From positions 1-64,000 of the forward strand of contig NZ_SNZF01000003.1 in NCBI RefSeq assembly GCF_004363725.1: DNA of 64,000 bases, given 5' to 3'. This document shows, one piece after another, positions 25,998 to 34,631 of the stretch. The notes beneath the pieces are model-generated. The model saw only the letters and a list, made by a program, of their open reading frames with translations, made no database searches and was not told the DNA's origin. This DNA comes from Aquamicrobium defluvii. Its GTDB lineage: Bacteria; Pseudomonadota; Alphaproteobacteria; Rhizobiales; Rhizobiaceae. Positions within the stretch are counted from its first letter, which is position 1. The number at the start of each line of letters is the position of its first letter. The position numbers and the translations under genes were made by a program.

Positions 25998-27263
25998 ATG
26001 TCTGGAACAAGCGAGGCGGCAAAAACCGCGAACGGATTGCCTGACGCCGGCAAGCTCGACGTGCTCGTCGCAGGCGCCGGATATGTCGGCCTGGCCAGCG
26101 CCGTCGCCATCAAACATGCGCGTCCCAGCCTCAGGATCGCCGTGGTCGACGCCGCGCCGGCCGATGTCTGGCAGAAGGACAACCGTTCTTCCGCAATCGC
26201 CGCCGCCGCCTGCCGCATGCTGGAGCAGCTCGACGTCTGGCACCGCGTGGAGCCGCACGCGCAGGCCATCACCGAGATGATCATCACTGATTCGCGCACC
26301 GGCGATCCGGTGCGTCCGGTGTTCCTCACCTTCGACGGCGAGGTTGCACCTGGCGAGCCCTTCGCCCACATGATCGCCAACCGCGACCTCAACCGCGCCC
26401 TGCGCGACCGGGCCGCCGAGCTCGGCATCGACATCATACAGGGCATCGGCGTGCACGGCTTCGACGCGGACGGCGGCGGCGTCACCGTGCAACTGGCCGA
26501 CGGCGCATCCCTGCGCGCACGGCTGCTGGTGGCCGCCGACGGCGTGCGCTCGAAACTGCGCGAGATGGCCGGCATCAGGACCGTTCACTGGGACTATGGC
26601 CAGTCCGGCATCGTCTGCACCGTGGCGCATGAGCGCCCTCACAACGGCCGGGCCGTCGAGCATTTCCTGCCTGCCGGCCCTTTCGCCATATTGCCTTTGA
26701 AGGGCAACCGCTCGTCGCTGGTCTGGGCCGAGCGCACCGAGGAAGCCGAAAGGCTGGTCAATGGCGACGAGATGATCTTCGAAGCCGAACTGGAGCGCCG
26801 CTTCGGGCTCGAACTTGGCGAGATCCGCGTCGAGGACAAGCCCCGCGCCTGGCCTCTCGGCCTCACGCTGTCCCGCAGCTTCGTGGCCCCGCGCCTGGCA
26901 CTGGCCGGGGACGCCGCCCACGGCATCCACCCCATTGCCGGACAGGGCCTCAATCTCGGCCTCAAGGATGTGGCAGCACTTGCAGAAGTGATCGTCGAGG
27001 CCGACCGGCTTGGGCAGGACATCGGCGCACTCGACGTGCTGGAGCGCTACCAGCAATGGCGCCGCTTCGACACCGTGCAGATGGGCGTGACCACCGACAT
27101 TCTGACACGGCTGTTCTCCAACGACGCAGCGCCCGTGCGCGCCGCGCGCGACTTCGGGCTGGGCCTTGTCGAGCGCCTGCCCCGGCTGAAGGACTACTTC
27201 ATCCGTCAGGCCGCCGGCCTTGCCGGCCATACGCCAAAGCTTTTGAGGGGCGAGCCTCTCTGA
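25998..27263 (+). CDS. UbiH/UbiF-type FAD-dependent hydroxylase
   Basis: The 421-residue class A flavoprotein monooxygenase belongs to the ubiquinone-ring hydroxylase family. The N-terminal Rossmann motif is VLVAGAGYVGLASAVAIK. The DG motif is LVAADGVRSKLRE, and the C-terminal FAD motif is LAGDAAHGIHPIAGQGLNLG, the signature that groups it with UbiH/UbiF/UbiL. Such enzymes add hydroxyl groups in ubiquinone synthesis at the inner membrane face. Which ring position it modifies cannot be decided from the sequence. It is divergent from tesB with about 100 bp between. Confidence 0.85.
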   Translation: MSGTSEAAKTANGLPDAGKLDVLVAGAGYVGLASAVAIKHARPSLRIAVVDAAPADVWQKDNRSSAIAAAACRMLEQLDVWHRVEPHAQAITEMIITDSRTGDPVRPVFLTFDGEVAPGEPFAHMIANRDLNRALRDRAAELGIDIIQGIGVHGFDADGGGVTVQLADGASLRARLLVAADGVRSKLREMAGIRTVHWDYGQSGIVCTVAHERPHNGRAVEHFLPAGPFAILPLKGNRSSLVWAERTEEAERLVNGDEMIFEAELERRFGLELGEIRVEDKPRAWPLGLTLSRSFVAPRLALAGDAAHGIHPIAGQGLNLGLKDVAALAEVIVEADRLGQDIGALDVLERYQQWRRFDTVQMGVTTDILTRLFSNDAAPVRAARDFGLGLVERLPRLKDYFIRQAAGLAGHTPKLLRGEPL

Positions 27264-27304
27264 CCTGATCCCCAATTCCGAAACGTCCGCTTCAGGAGAT
27301 GGCT

Positions 27305-27763
27305 ATGAGCCTCGATTCCGTCCGCGCCTTCTTCAGGGCCCATGCTCCCGACCTCGAGGTCGTCGTCACCGAGGAAAGCTCGGCAACGGTGGCCCTTGCG
27401 GCAGCGGCGCATGGCGTGGAGCCGGCGCAGATCGCCAAGACCATTTGCCTGCGGGCCGGCGAGCAGCCCATGCTGATCGTGGCCGGAGGTCTCGCGCGCA
27501 TCGACAACCGCAAGTTCCGCGACCGGTTCGGAGCAAAGGCGCGCATGCTCGACGCCGAGGAAGTGGTGCGGCTGACCAGCCATCCCGTCGGCGGTGTGTG
27601 CCCTTTCGGCCTCGCCACGGAGCTGCCGGTCTATTGCGATGTTTCGCTGCGCGCCTATGAGGAGGTCGTGCCTGCCGCCGGCGCCACCAATGCGGCGGTG
27701 CGCGTGCCGACCGGGCGGCTCTCCGAACTGACCGGCGCCGAATGGGTGGATGTCTGCCAGTAA
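27305..27763 (+). CDS. YbaK/EbsC-type aminoacyl-tRNA deacylase
   Basis: A 152-residue single-domain protein of the YbaK/ProX editing family, which hydrolyses mischarged tRNA in trans. It shows the conserved lysine in PAQIAKTICLRAG, LIVAGGLARIDNRKFRDRFG, and the GGVCPFGL loop. I chose ATG 27305, because AGGAG at 27294-27298 is 6 bp before it, whereas it abuts the ATG at 27299. It is about 40 bp after the UbiH-like gene, so the two may be co-transcribed. Substrate specificity (Cys-tRNAPro, Ala-tRNAPro or other) is not clear. Confidence 0.85.
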   Translation: MSLDSVRAFFRAHAPDLEVVVTEESSATVALAAAAHGVEPAQIAKTICLRAGEQPMLIVAGGLARIDNRKFRDRFGAKARMLDAEEVVRLTSHPVGGVCPFGLATELPVYCDVSLRAYEEVVPAAGATNAAVRVPTGRLSELTGAEWVDVCQ

Positions 27764-27774
27764 AGCCTGCCGCC

Positions 27775-27895
27775 CCAAAAAACGGGAGCCGATTCTGGGA
27801 GAACAACATGCGTAAAGCAGGGACTTGAAGCACATCACCTGATTTCGCTTGAACGCGACATGCTGTAGCCGCCCTTGCCTTACAAAGCCGGCCGC
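27775..27895. repeat. Degenerate mosaic intergenic element
   Basis: The 190-bp gap between the YbaK and OsmC genes has no gene. It includes CCCCAAAAAACGGGAGCCG, then ACATGCGTAAAGCAGGGACT, and ends near GCGACATGC. The module order resembles composite RIME-like intergenic elements common in Hyphomicrobiales, though arm pairing is imperfect. Confidence 0.4.
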
Positions 27896-27954
27896 GCGCA
27901 CTATCTCGTTCCTCAGGCAGGCGCCGCCTGCCGATCTGGCAGAAGGAGATGATC

Positions 27955-28392
27955 ATGAACCGTCACGCCACCGCCGTCTGGAAAGGCACCCTGACTGAGG
28001 GTTCCGGCACGCTCGACACCCAGAGCGGAGCTTTTGCCCAACAGCCCTATTCCTTCAAGGGCCGGTTTCAGGACGAAGCCGGCAAGTCGGGCACCAATCC
28101 GGAAGAACTGATCGCAGCCGCCCATGCCGGCTGCTTCGCCATGCAGCTCTCGCACTTCCTGGCCGAGAACGGCACTCCGGCCGAGGAGCTGAAAGCTGAG
28201 GCTGTCGTCACTTACGGCCCGGCGGACGGCGGCGGATTCGAAATCACCGAAAGCGCGCTGAACCTGACCGGCAAGGTGCCGGGGATCGACGAAGCGAAGT
28301 TCCGGGAACTGGCCGACAAGGCAAAGAGCGGCTGCCCCGTTTCAAAAGCACTGGGCGCGATAAAAGTCTCGCTCGACGCGAAACTCGCCTGA
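27955..28392 (+). CDS. OsmC/Ohr family peroxidase-like protein
   Basis: The 145-residue protein is an OsmC-type thiol peroxidase. The two redox cysteines are in HAGCFAMQLSH (about residue 59) and SGCPVSKAL (about residue 125). Other blocks are GTNPEELIAAAHAG and the LNLTGKVPGID loop. The family reduces organic hydroperoxides in the cytosol. ATG 27955 has AAGGAG six bases upstream; the in-frame ATG 27949 directly touches that site. A strong bidirectional terminator follows at 28429. It could be induced by osmotic or oxidative stress, but no operator is recognised. Confidence 0.92.
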   Translation: MNRHATAVWKGTLTEGSGTLDTQSGAFAQQPYSFKGRFQDEAGKSGTNPEELIAAAHAGCFAMQLSHFLAENGTPAEELKAEAVVTYGPADGGGFEITESALNLTGKVPGIDEAKFRELADKAKSGCPVSKALGAIKVSLDAKLA

Positions 28393-28423
28393 ACCGCCGT
28401 TCCGCCCCCTCCCGGAACGAACA

Positions 28424-28454
28424 AAAAAGCCCCGGAAATCCGGGGCTTTTTTTT
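28424..28454. terminator. Bidirectional terminator between osmC and yceH
   Basis: GCCCCGG (28429-28435) and CCGGGGC (28440-28446) form the stem. It is flanked by an A-run on the left and T8 on the right, so it can act for both convergent genes. Confidence 0.9.
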
Positions 28455-28466
28455 CATGAAAGCGCT

Positions 28467-29102
28467 TCAGACGCCCAGCGCATCCAGCCGTTCGGTGAGT
28501 TGCCGCACCTGGTCCTCCAGCGCTGCAATGCGCGCTTCGAGTTCCGCATCCGCGGCCACGACCACCGGACCCGACGCTGCCGAAAGGGCTGCGACATCGA
28601 CCGGCCCGCACAGCAGATGGACATAGCGGTCCTCGCGCTGGCCGGGACCGCGGCCGATTTCCTGCACCAGCGGCGGGCGCTTGCCGATCAGCATGTCGAG
28701 TTCCGTGCGCAGATCGTCGGCAGAGGCGAAGCGGGCAAGGCGCTCCGAGCGCGCCAGCAGCTCGTGCACCGTCTGCGGGCCGCGTAGCATGAGCAGGCCG
28801 AGCAGCGCCGTCTGCGGCACGGTCAGCGAGAATTTCTGCGCCATCAGATGCTCGTAGCGCTCCACGCGGGATGCGAAGATCTGGCGTACAAAACCCTTCT
28901 GCTCCAGCATCTTCAGGCCACGCAGTATGTCTGCCTGTGCAAGCGCCATCACCGGCTCGCGCGCCGTCTTCTGATTCGCCGCTGCCAGGAGCGCATTCGA
29001 CGTCAGCGGATAGACGTCCGGCGTCAGTTCCTTCTTCTCGATCAGACAGCCCAGAATACGGGCCTCGAGCGTACTGAGCTGGGGCAATCCTTCGCTATCC
29101 AT
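28467..29102 (-). CDS. YceH family (DUF480/UPF0502) protein
   Basis: This 211-residue protein has two winged-helix repeats typical of YceH: LEARILGCLIEKKELTPDVY with TSNALLAAANQK, and TVPQTALLGLLMLRGPQTVHELL. A short C-terminal coiled coil follows (about residues 185-208). The family is widespread and of unknown function; the winged helices hint at nucleic-acid binding. It is transcribed leftward behind the sdh operon but is separated from sdhB by a terminator, so it has its own promoter. Confidence 0.88.
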   Translation of the reverse strand: MDSEGLPQLSTLEARILGCLIEKKELTPDVYPLTSNALLAAANQKTAREPVMALAQADILRGLKMLEQKGFVRQIFASRVERYEHLMAQKFSLTVPQTALLGLLMLRGPQTVHELLARSERLARFASADDLRTELDMLIGKRPPLVQEIGRGPGQREDRYVHLLCGPVDVAALSAASGPVVVAADAELEARIAALEDQVRQLTERLDALGV

Positions 29103-29129
29103 CGTTTCGAACTCTCCGATCCAGACAAA

Positions 29130-29161
29130 AAGGCCGCCGCCGGTGTTCCGGCAGCGGCCTT
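29130..29161 (-). terminator. Rho-independent terminator of the sdh operon
   Basis: AAGGCCGC (29130-29137) and GCGGCCTT (29154-29161) are the outer arms, with GCCGG-TGTT-CCGGC inside. On the minus strand the stem is followed by a T-run. Confidence 0.85.
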
Positions 29162-29221
29162 GCTATAACCCATCGGGACCGGGGCGCAAACTTTTCGCGC
29201 CGGCTTGACGAACGGTTGCGG

Positions 29222-30001
29222 TCAGACGCGGCGCTCGACCATCATTTTCTTGATCTCCGCGATCGCCTTGGCCGGGTTCAGGCCCTTGGGGCAGGTCTGG
29301 GTGCAGTTCATGATGGTGTGGCAGCGATAGAGCCGGAACGGATCTTCCAGATTGTCCAGCCGCTCGCCCTTGGCTTCGTCTCTGGAGTCGATCAGCCAGC
29401 GATAGGCTTGCAGCAGCACGGCAGGACCGAGATAGCGGTCGCCGTTCCACCAGTAGCTCGGGCACGAGGTGGAGCAGCAGGCGCACAGGATGCATTCGTA
29501 GAGGCCGTCGAGCTTCTCGCGGTCCTCGTGGCTCTGCAGCCATTCCTTGGCCGGCTCGGGCGAGACGGTCTGCAACCACGGCTCGATCGAGGCGTGCTGG
29601 GCGTAGAAGTTGTTGAGGTCCGGCACCAGGTCCTTCACCACCGGCATGTGCGGCAGCGGATAGACTTTCACCGGTCCGCTGATCTCGTCGGCGCCCTTGG
29701 TGCAGGCCAGCGTATTGGCGCCGTCGATGTTCATGGCGCAGGAACCGCAGATGCCTTCGCGGCAGGAACGGCGCAGCGTCAGCGTCGGATCGATCTTGTT
29801 CTTGATCCACAGCAGCGCGTCGAGAACCATCGGCCCGCAATCGTCCATGTCGACGAAATAGGTGTCCATGCGCGGGTTTTCGTCGTCGTCCGGCGACCAG
29901 CGATAGATGCGGTATTCGCGCAGGTTGGTGGCGCCTTCCGGCTTCGGCCAGGTCTTGCCCTGCCTGATCTGCGAGTTCCTGGGGAGCGTGAGTTCGACCA
30001 T
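29222..30001 (-). CDS. sdhB: Succinate dehydrogenase iron-sulfur subunit
   Basis: The 259-residue subunit carries the [2Fe-2S], [4Fe-4S] and [3Fe-4S] clusters of complex II. The 2Fe motif is [16 protein letters not shown]; the cysteines for the other clusters are in [16 protein letters not shown] and [17 protein letters not shown]. It passes electrons from SdhA to ubiquinone. It is the last gene of sdhCDAB, 11 bp after sdhA. The N-terminus ([12 protein letters not shown]) resembles other alphaproteobacterial SdhB. A terminator follows. Confidence 0.97.
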   Translation of the reverse strand: MVELTLPRNSQIRQGKTWPKPEGATNLREYRIYRWSPDDDENPRMDTYFVDMDDCGPMVLDALLWIKNKIDPTLTLRRSCREGICGSCAMNIDGANTLACTKGADEISGPVKVYPLPHMPVVKDLVPDLNNFYAQHASIEPWLQTVSPEPAKEWLQSHEDREKLDGLYECILCACCSTSCPSYWWNGDRYLGPAVLLQAYRWLIDSRDEAKGERLDNLEDPFRLYRCHTIMNCTQTCPKGLNPAKAIAEIKKMMVERRV

Positions 30002-30012
30002 CTTTCAGATCC

Positions 30013-31821
30013 TCAATACACGCGCGCCTTGGGCGCGATCTTGGCCGGGTCGATGCCGCCGTCTTCGGGCTTGATCTGCGGCTCGGTGTGCACCGGGCGA
30101 TAGGTGAGCGTGACCTTTCCATCGGGGCTCAGATGAGCCAGCGTGTGCTTGCGCCAGTTGACGTCGTCGCGGGCGGAGAAATCCTCGCGGGCGTGCGCCC
30201 CGCGGCTCTCCTTGCGGGCTTCGGCGCTGTAGACGGTGGTGATGGCGTTGGCCATCAGGTTTTCCAATTCCAGCGTCTCGACGAGGTCGGAATTCCAGAT
30301 CATCGAGCGGTCGAAGACCTTGACGTCCTTCAGTTCGCCCCAGATCTGCGAAATGCGCCTGCAGCCACTCTCCAGCGATTCCTGCGTGCGGAACACTGCC
30401 GCGTCCTCCTGCATGGCGCGCTGCATGCGCTCGCGGATGACGGCGGTCGGCGTCGAGCCGCTGGCATGACGCAGACGGTCGAAGCGATCCATGATCTTGT
30501 CGCAGGCAGCCTTGTTGAGCGCGGGCACGGCCGACTTGGGATCGACGATCTCGCCGGCGCGGATAGCGGCGGCGCGGCCGAACACCACAAGGTCGATCAG
30601 CGAGTTGGAGCCGAGGCGATTGGCGCCGTGCACCGAGGCGCAGCCGGCTTCGCCGACGGCCATGAGGCCGGGGGTGACGCGGTCGGGGTCGCTGCCGGTC
30701 GGGTCGAGCGCCTCGCCCCAGTAATTGGTCGGCACGCCGCCCATGTTGTAGTGCACCGTCGGCAGCACCGGGATCGGCTCCTTGGTGAGGTCGACGCCGG
30801 CGAAGATCCTGGCCGATTCCGAGATGCCGGGCAGGCGCTCATGCAGCACCGCCGGATCGAGATGGTCGAGGTGCAGGAAGATGTGGTCCTTGTTCTTGCC
30901 GACCCCGCGGCCCTCGCGGATTTCCATGGTCATGCAGCGCGAGACCACGTCGCGCGAGGCCAGATCCTTGGCCGACGGCGCGTAGCGTTCCATGAAGCGC
31001 TCGCCCTCGGAGTTGACCAGATAGCCGCCCTCGCCGCGCGCGCCCTCGGTGATGAGGCAGCCCGCGCCGTAGATGCCGGTCGGATGGAACTGCACGAACT
31101 CCATGTCCTGGAGGGGAAGTCCGGCCCGCGCCACCATGCCGCCGCCGTCGCCGGTGCAGGTATGGGCCGAGGTGGCAGAGAAATAGGAGCGGCCATAGCC
31201 GCCGGTCGCCAGCACCACCATCTTGGCGGAAAAGCGGTGAATGGTGCCGTCATCGAGGTTCCACGCCACCACGCCGGTGCAGGTGCCGTCCTCCTCCATG
31301 ATGAGGTCGACAGCGAAATACTCGATGAAGAACTGCGCGTGGTGCTTCAGCGACTGGCCGTAAAGCGTGTGCAGGATGGCGTGGCCGGTGCGGTCGGCGG
31401 CCGCGCAGGTGCGCTGCACGGGCGGGCCGTCGCCGAAATTCTGCATGTGGCCGCCGAACGGGCGCTGGTAGATCTTGCCCTCTTCGGTGCGCGAGAAGGG
31501 CACGCCGTAGTGCTCCAGCTCGTAGACCGCCGCAGGAGCCTCGCGCGCCAGATATTCCATGGCGTCGGTGTCGCCCAGCCAGTCGGAGCCCTTGACGGTG
31601 TCATAGAGGTGCCAGTGCCAATGGTCCGGCCCCATGTTCTGAAGCGAGGCGGCAATGCCGCCCTGTGCCGCCACGGTGTGCGAGCGGGTCGGAAAGACCT
31701 TGGTGATGCAGGCGGTCCTCAGGCCCTGCTCGGCCATGCCGAGCGTGGCCCGCAGGCCGGCGCCGCCGGCGCCGACGACAACGACATCATATTTGTGATC
31801 GACATAATTATAGGCGGCCAC
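30013..31821 (-). CDS. sdhA: Succinate dehydrogenase flavoprotein subunit
   Basis: The 602-residue subunit oxidises succinate to fumarate with covalently bound FAD. It has [16 protein letters not shown], the FAD-linking histidine in [13 protein letters not shown], the active-site segment SQWGELKD-like region ([12 protein letters not shown]), and [11 protein letters not shown]. The start is GTG at 31821, three bases after the sdhD stop, with GGAGG in the sdhD end as ribosome-binding site. This short N-terminus ([12 protein letters not shown]) fits the family. It lies on the inner membrane's cytoplasmic side with SdhB. Confidence 0.97.
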   Translation of the reverse strand: MAAYNYVDHKYDVVVVGAGGAGLRATLGMAEQGLRTACITKVFPTRSHTVAAQGGIAASLQNMGPDHWHWHLYDTVKGSDWLGDTDAMEYLAREAPAAVYELEHYGVPFSRTEEGKIYQRPFGGHMQNFGDGPPVQRTCAAADRTGHAILHTLYGQSLKHHAQFFIEYFAVDLIMEEDGTCTGVVAWNLDDGTIHRFSAKMVVLATGGYGRSYFSATSAHTCTGDGGGMVARAGLPLQDMEFVQFHPTGIYGAGCLITEGARGEGGYLVNSEGERFMERYAPSAKDLASRDVVSRCMTMEIREGRGVGKNKDHIFLHLDHLDPAVLHERLPGISESARIFAGVDLTKEPIPVLPTVHYNMGGVPTNYWGEALDPTGSDPDRVTPGLMAVGEAGCASVHGANRLGSNSLIDLVVFGRAAAIRAGEIVDPKSAVPALNKAACDKIMDRFDRLRHASGSTPTAVIRERMQRAMQEDAAVFRTQESLESGCRRISQIWGELKDVKVFDRSMIWNSDLVETLELENLMANAITTVYSAEARKESRGAHAREDFSARDDVNWRKHTLAHLSPDGKVTLTYRPVHTEPQIKPEDGGIDPAKIAPKARVY

Positions 31822-31824
31822 CGG

Positions 31825-32220
31825 TCAGCCTCCGAATGCGAGCTTGAGCAGCGCGAACACCGAAACGATGCCGACCGCTGCCGTAAAGAAAGTATTGAGA
31901 ATGAGGCACACGAGCTTCGTGCCCTCACCATGGACATAGTCCTCGATGATGACCTGCATGCCGAGACGCATGTGATAGAGGCCGGACACGAGCATGGCGA
32001 CCATCACCAGCGCCACGGCCGGATGCGCGAGCGCGGCGCGCACGTCCTCGTAGCCGGCCCCGTTCATCACGATCAGGAAGCCGACGAAGAACAGGAACAG
32101 CGGAATATTGGCAACGGCGGTGAGGCGCTGGCGCCAGAAATGCATGGTGCCCTCGCGGGCGGATCCCAGCCCGCGCACCTTTGCCAGCGGCGTGCGCATG
32201 TCCTTGCGGGAAGCGCTCAT
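31825..32220 (-). CDS. sdhD: Succinate dehydrogenase membrane anchor subunit
   Basis: The 131-residue hydrophobic anchor has three membrane helices (about 38-58, 68-88 and 100-125). The heme/quinone-site region [20 protein letters not shown] contains the conserved His. ATG 32220 overlaps the sdhC stop (ATGA), so the two anchors are translationally coupled. The basic N-terminus ([20 protein letters not shown]) is standard for the class. Confidence 0.93.
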   Translation of the reverse strand: MSASRKDMRTPLAKVRGLGSAREGTMHFWRQRLTAVANIPLFLFFVGFLIVMNGAGYEDVRAALAHPAVALVMVAMLVSGLYHMRLGMQVIIEDYVHGEGTKLVCLILNTFFTAAVGIVSVFALLKLAFGG

Positions 32221-32639
32221 GCCCAGCCTCCCCGAACGATCAGGCCGACGACCCACACGGCGACGGTGAGCACCACCGAGCCGACCAAGGTCGCCCATGC
32301 GAGCTTCGAGGCGGTGTGCTTCTCAAGCGCCGCGCCGGTATCCCAGATGAAGTGGCGGATGCCGCCCAGCATGTGCAGCATCAGCGCCCATGTATAGCCG
32401 AACAGGATGAGCCGGCCGATCAGGGTGCCGAAGAACCAGTTGACGTAGTCGAAGGTCTCCTTCGACGTGGCGGCGGCGATCAGCCAGAGCGCGACCAGAA
32501 GCGTGCCGACATAAAGCGCGCCGCCGGTGATGCGGTGCAGGATCGACGTGGTCATCGTGATCCTGGGCCGGTAGATCGTCAGGTGTGGCGACAGCGGCCG
32601 AGGTCTCGGCTGTGCATGGGTGGCTGGTGAACGGCTCAT
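32217..32639 (-). CDS. sdhC: Succinate dehydrogenase cytochrome b556 subunit
   Basis: This 140-residue anchor has [12 protein letters not shown] near the N-terminus, the SILHRITG motif, and the heme-ligand histidine in [12 protein letters not shown], with three membrane helices. It forms the heme b and quinone site with SdhD. It is the first gene of sdhCDAB. About 245 bp separate it from the upstream lipoprotein-like gene and should contain the operon promoter. Confidence 0.94.
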   Translation of the reverse strand: MSRSPATHAQPRPRPLSPHLTIYRPRITMTTSILHRITGGALYVGTLLVALWLIAAATSKETFDYVNWFFGTLIGRLILFGYTWALMLHMLGGIRHFIWDTGAALEKHTASKLAWATLVGSVVLTVAVWVVGLIVRGGWA

Positions 32640-32884
32640 GGCTCCCCCAAAACTGGGCTTCCCGAACTGGGCTGCAATGCACGGGCATTCCGACGCGGAT
32701 GCGTCACTGCCGGTTCGAAAAACGACTTTAGGACTGCGGCGTTCTAGAACTCTTTTTGCACCGCGTCAAAGCCAGAAAACCGTTTTCTATTCATAATTTA
32801 GTCTGAGCAATTCGGTTTGCTGACGTTCAACCGATTAAGGAAGTTCAAGATCAGGGCGACAAATACTTAACCTGACTAAAATAC

Positions 32885-33271
32885 TCACCTTGTACAGGTG
32901 AGCGGTGAATGGCGTCCTTTGACCACGAGCGCCTCTCGCCCGTCGAGAACGATGGCATCGACGCCCTGGCCGTAACGGCTGCGCTGATTGGCGGGCGATG
33001 CAGGCAGTTCCTCTTCCTCGTCCGGCCCGACAACGCGAATGGACGTGCCGAGATTGCGGATGGTCATCATGCTGCCGTCGGCGCAATTGTAGGTCGCGGT
33101 GGCCGGCTGCGCGGCCTCCTTCTCGGCGACGATCGCCATCGATCCCTGCTCGCCCTCCGGCCCCACCAGCGTCTTGTCGTCAAGCACCCTGCCCGCCTGG
33201 TTCGACACGCAGCCCGCGCAGACAACGGAAAAAAGCGTAACAGCCACCCTCGCCATCCGGCACAGTTTCAT
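32885..33271 (-). CDS. Putative lipoprotein with MliC-like lysozyme-inhibitor domain
   Basis: The 128-residue protein has a signal sequence (MARVAVTLFSVVCAGC) ending in a lipobox-like VCAGC, so Cys would be lipidated. The C-terminal 70 residues look like the MliC/PliC domain: ATYNCADGSMMTI, RYGQGVDAIVLDG and a final LTC, with two cysteines able to bond. MliC proteins inhibit C-type lysozyme from the periplasm. The lipobox has Cys at -3, which is unusual. Start 33271 (MKLCRMARV) is chosen over 33292. The domain assignment is tentative. Confidence 0.6.
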   Translation of the reverse strand: MKLCRMARVAVTLFSVVCAGCVSNQAGRVLDDKTLVGPEGEQGSMAIVAEKEAAQPATATYNCADGSMMTIRNLGTSIRVVGPDEEEELPASPANQRSRYGQGVDAIVLDGREALVVKGRHSPLTCTR

Positions 33272-33630
33272 CGGATCACCTCCTGGGAGCATGGGCCGGA
33301 CAGGCCCGGAAACAGCTTCCGCTTGCGCATCGATTCGGGAGTTTGGCCTGCAACCGAACCAGAAGCATCCCTGCAGGATGCCGTGCGATGTAACCGCGCG
33401 AGCGCCACCGGATCAAGCCTGTTCGCCGTGCGGAAGGCAAAAAGCGGCGTGAGCCACGACAAATGTCCCACGACATCAAACGGATAGGCACAAGCTGCCG
33501 ATTCCCGGCGGAGAGAGCCGGCGCGAAACGCGGTATCGCCTTCCCCTCTTAACAAAGATTAAGAAATGATTAATTGTGGAGCACAAGGTCAAGGCGGCAG
33601 TTGTTCCGCCATTATCGGGGAGAGGCGGTC
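33272..33630. other. Divergent intergenic region
   Basis: The 359 bp between the MliC-like gene and the small exported-protein gene has no convincing coding frame. It contains an inverted repeat GCATCC-CTGCA-GGATGC at 33365-33381. An AT-rich stretch at 33548-33585 probably includes the rightward promoter. Confidence 0.45.
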
Positions 33631-33984
33631 ATGCGCTCCAGTATTTGCCTGCCGGCATTCGCCGTCGCCACATTCGCCCTTTGCCAGGCCCTGCCGGCTG
33701 CGGCGGGGCAGCGGGGCGACCATGTCTACGCCGATTCCTTCGGCAATCTCGTCGTCGACAGCGCCGCGGGCTACAAGCGCATTGTCGTCGGCGAGGGCCA
33801 CATGGCCCGGCAGGTGGCCGCCTACGCGGCGTCGAATGCGCCCAAGGTCATCTATCTCGACAGAGCGGAAGAAAATGCGGCATGGGCGGCTGACTGTTAC
33901 CGGCCACCGGTTTTCGTCAAGGGCCGCAGCTACATGTACGGACTGTCCGACGGCGAGATGCCCGAACTGAGCCCTTGCCGCTGA
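33631..33984 (+). CDS. Small exported protein of unknown function
   Basis: A 117-residue protein with a clear Sec signal peptide (MRSSICLPAFAVATFALCQA, cleavage after AAA near residue 28). The mature part is short, has two cysteines (in AADCYRPP and the final SPCR) that could form a disulfide, and contains VYADSFGNLVVDSAAGYKRI. The start has GGGGAGAGG just upstream. I do not recognise a family. The following gene is also a small unknown, about 160 bp away. Confidence 0.7.
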   Translation: MRSSICLPAFAVATFALCQALPAAAGQRGDHVYADSFGNLVVDSAAGYKRIVVGEGHMARQVAAYAASNAPKVIYLDRAEENAAWAADCYRPPVFVKGRSYMYGLSDGEMPELSPCR

Positions 33985-34143
33985 GCTTCATGCACAGTCG
34001 CTTGCGAGCCCGCTTCCGGAAGGTTCGGGCAGGCCGGTGCCGTCTATGCAGTGTCACGCTGCATCGACTTTTATGCGATGCTGCCGGTGCGGAGTTCCGA
34101 CTACGGGCCGGCACTGTCCGCCAATGGGCGAAGGAGACTTGAT

Positions 34144-34455
34144 ATGGCCGAAACGGTCACACTTACCGATCACGACGCAATCAGGGACTGGGCGGCAGCG
34201 CGCGCCGGATCGCCCGCGGTCGTGGACGTGTCCCCCGAAGCCGGAACGCAGCCGATGCTGCGCCTCGTCTTCGGCCAGCACGCCTATGCGGACACCGGAC
34301 AGGCCGAACGGCCGATCAATGCCGGCGGCTACGAGCTGGTCGAATGGGACGAATGGTTCCAGCTGTTCGACGCGGCGCATCTTGCGCTCGTGGTCGGCAA
34401 GGATGTGCCCGGCCGGCGCGATTCCTACCACGAATTCGTGCGTCGTCCGGACTGA
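34144..34455 (+). CDS. Small hypothetical cytosolic protein
   Basis: This 103-residue protein begins MAETVTLTDHDAIRDWAAAR and has no signal peptide or membrane segment. It includes LRLVFGQHAYADTGQ, ELVEWDEWFQLFD and DSYHEFVRRPD. AAGGAG lies at a good distance before ATG 34144, and codon use is like that of its neighbours, so it is likely real. I do not recognise its family. It ends just before a mosaic repeat. Confidence 0.65.
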   Translation: MAETVTLTDHDAIRDWAAARAGSPAVVDVSPEAGTQPMLRLVFGQHAYADTGQAERPINAGGYELVEWDEWFQLFDAAHLALVVGKDVPGRRDSYHEFVRRPD

Positions 34456-34474
34456 GGCCGCCAGCGGGCCTTTG

Positions 34475-34577
34475 GATCATTTCATCGTTTCACGGAATCG
34501 ATGAAATGATCTAAATGTTTGTTTATACTACATTTGTGCGACGCCAAATGTTTCCATTTGGCTGCAAAATGCTCTGG
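34475..34577. repeat. Mosaic intergenic palindromic element
   Basis: A perfect 13-bp inverted repeat, GATCATTTCATCG (34475-34487) and CGATGAAATGATC (34499-34511), is followed by a second module. That module has arms CCAAATG (34544-34550) and CATTTGG (34555-34561), ending GCTGCAAAATGCTC. The layout resembles composite RIME-like elements of rhizobia. Confidence 0.6.
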
Positions 34578-34580
34578 TGA

Positions 34581-34608
34581 AAAAGCCCCGCGCCATCGCG
34601 GGGCTTTT
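34581..34608 (-). terminator. Rho-independent terminator of leuC
   Basis: GCCCCGCG (34585-34592) and CGCGGGGC (34597-34604) make an 8-bp stem with a CCAT loop. It has A's on the left that read as a T-run on the minus strand, 24 bp beyond the leuC stop. Confidence 0.85.
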
Positions 34609-34631
34609 CCGGGACCGGCAATGATCGTCCC

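Noticed and set aside
30088..32397. A 769-codon plus-strand frame across sdhA, sdhD and sdhC
   Set aside because: It is antisense to three certain genes and has no recognisable domain.
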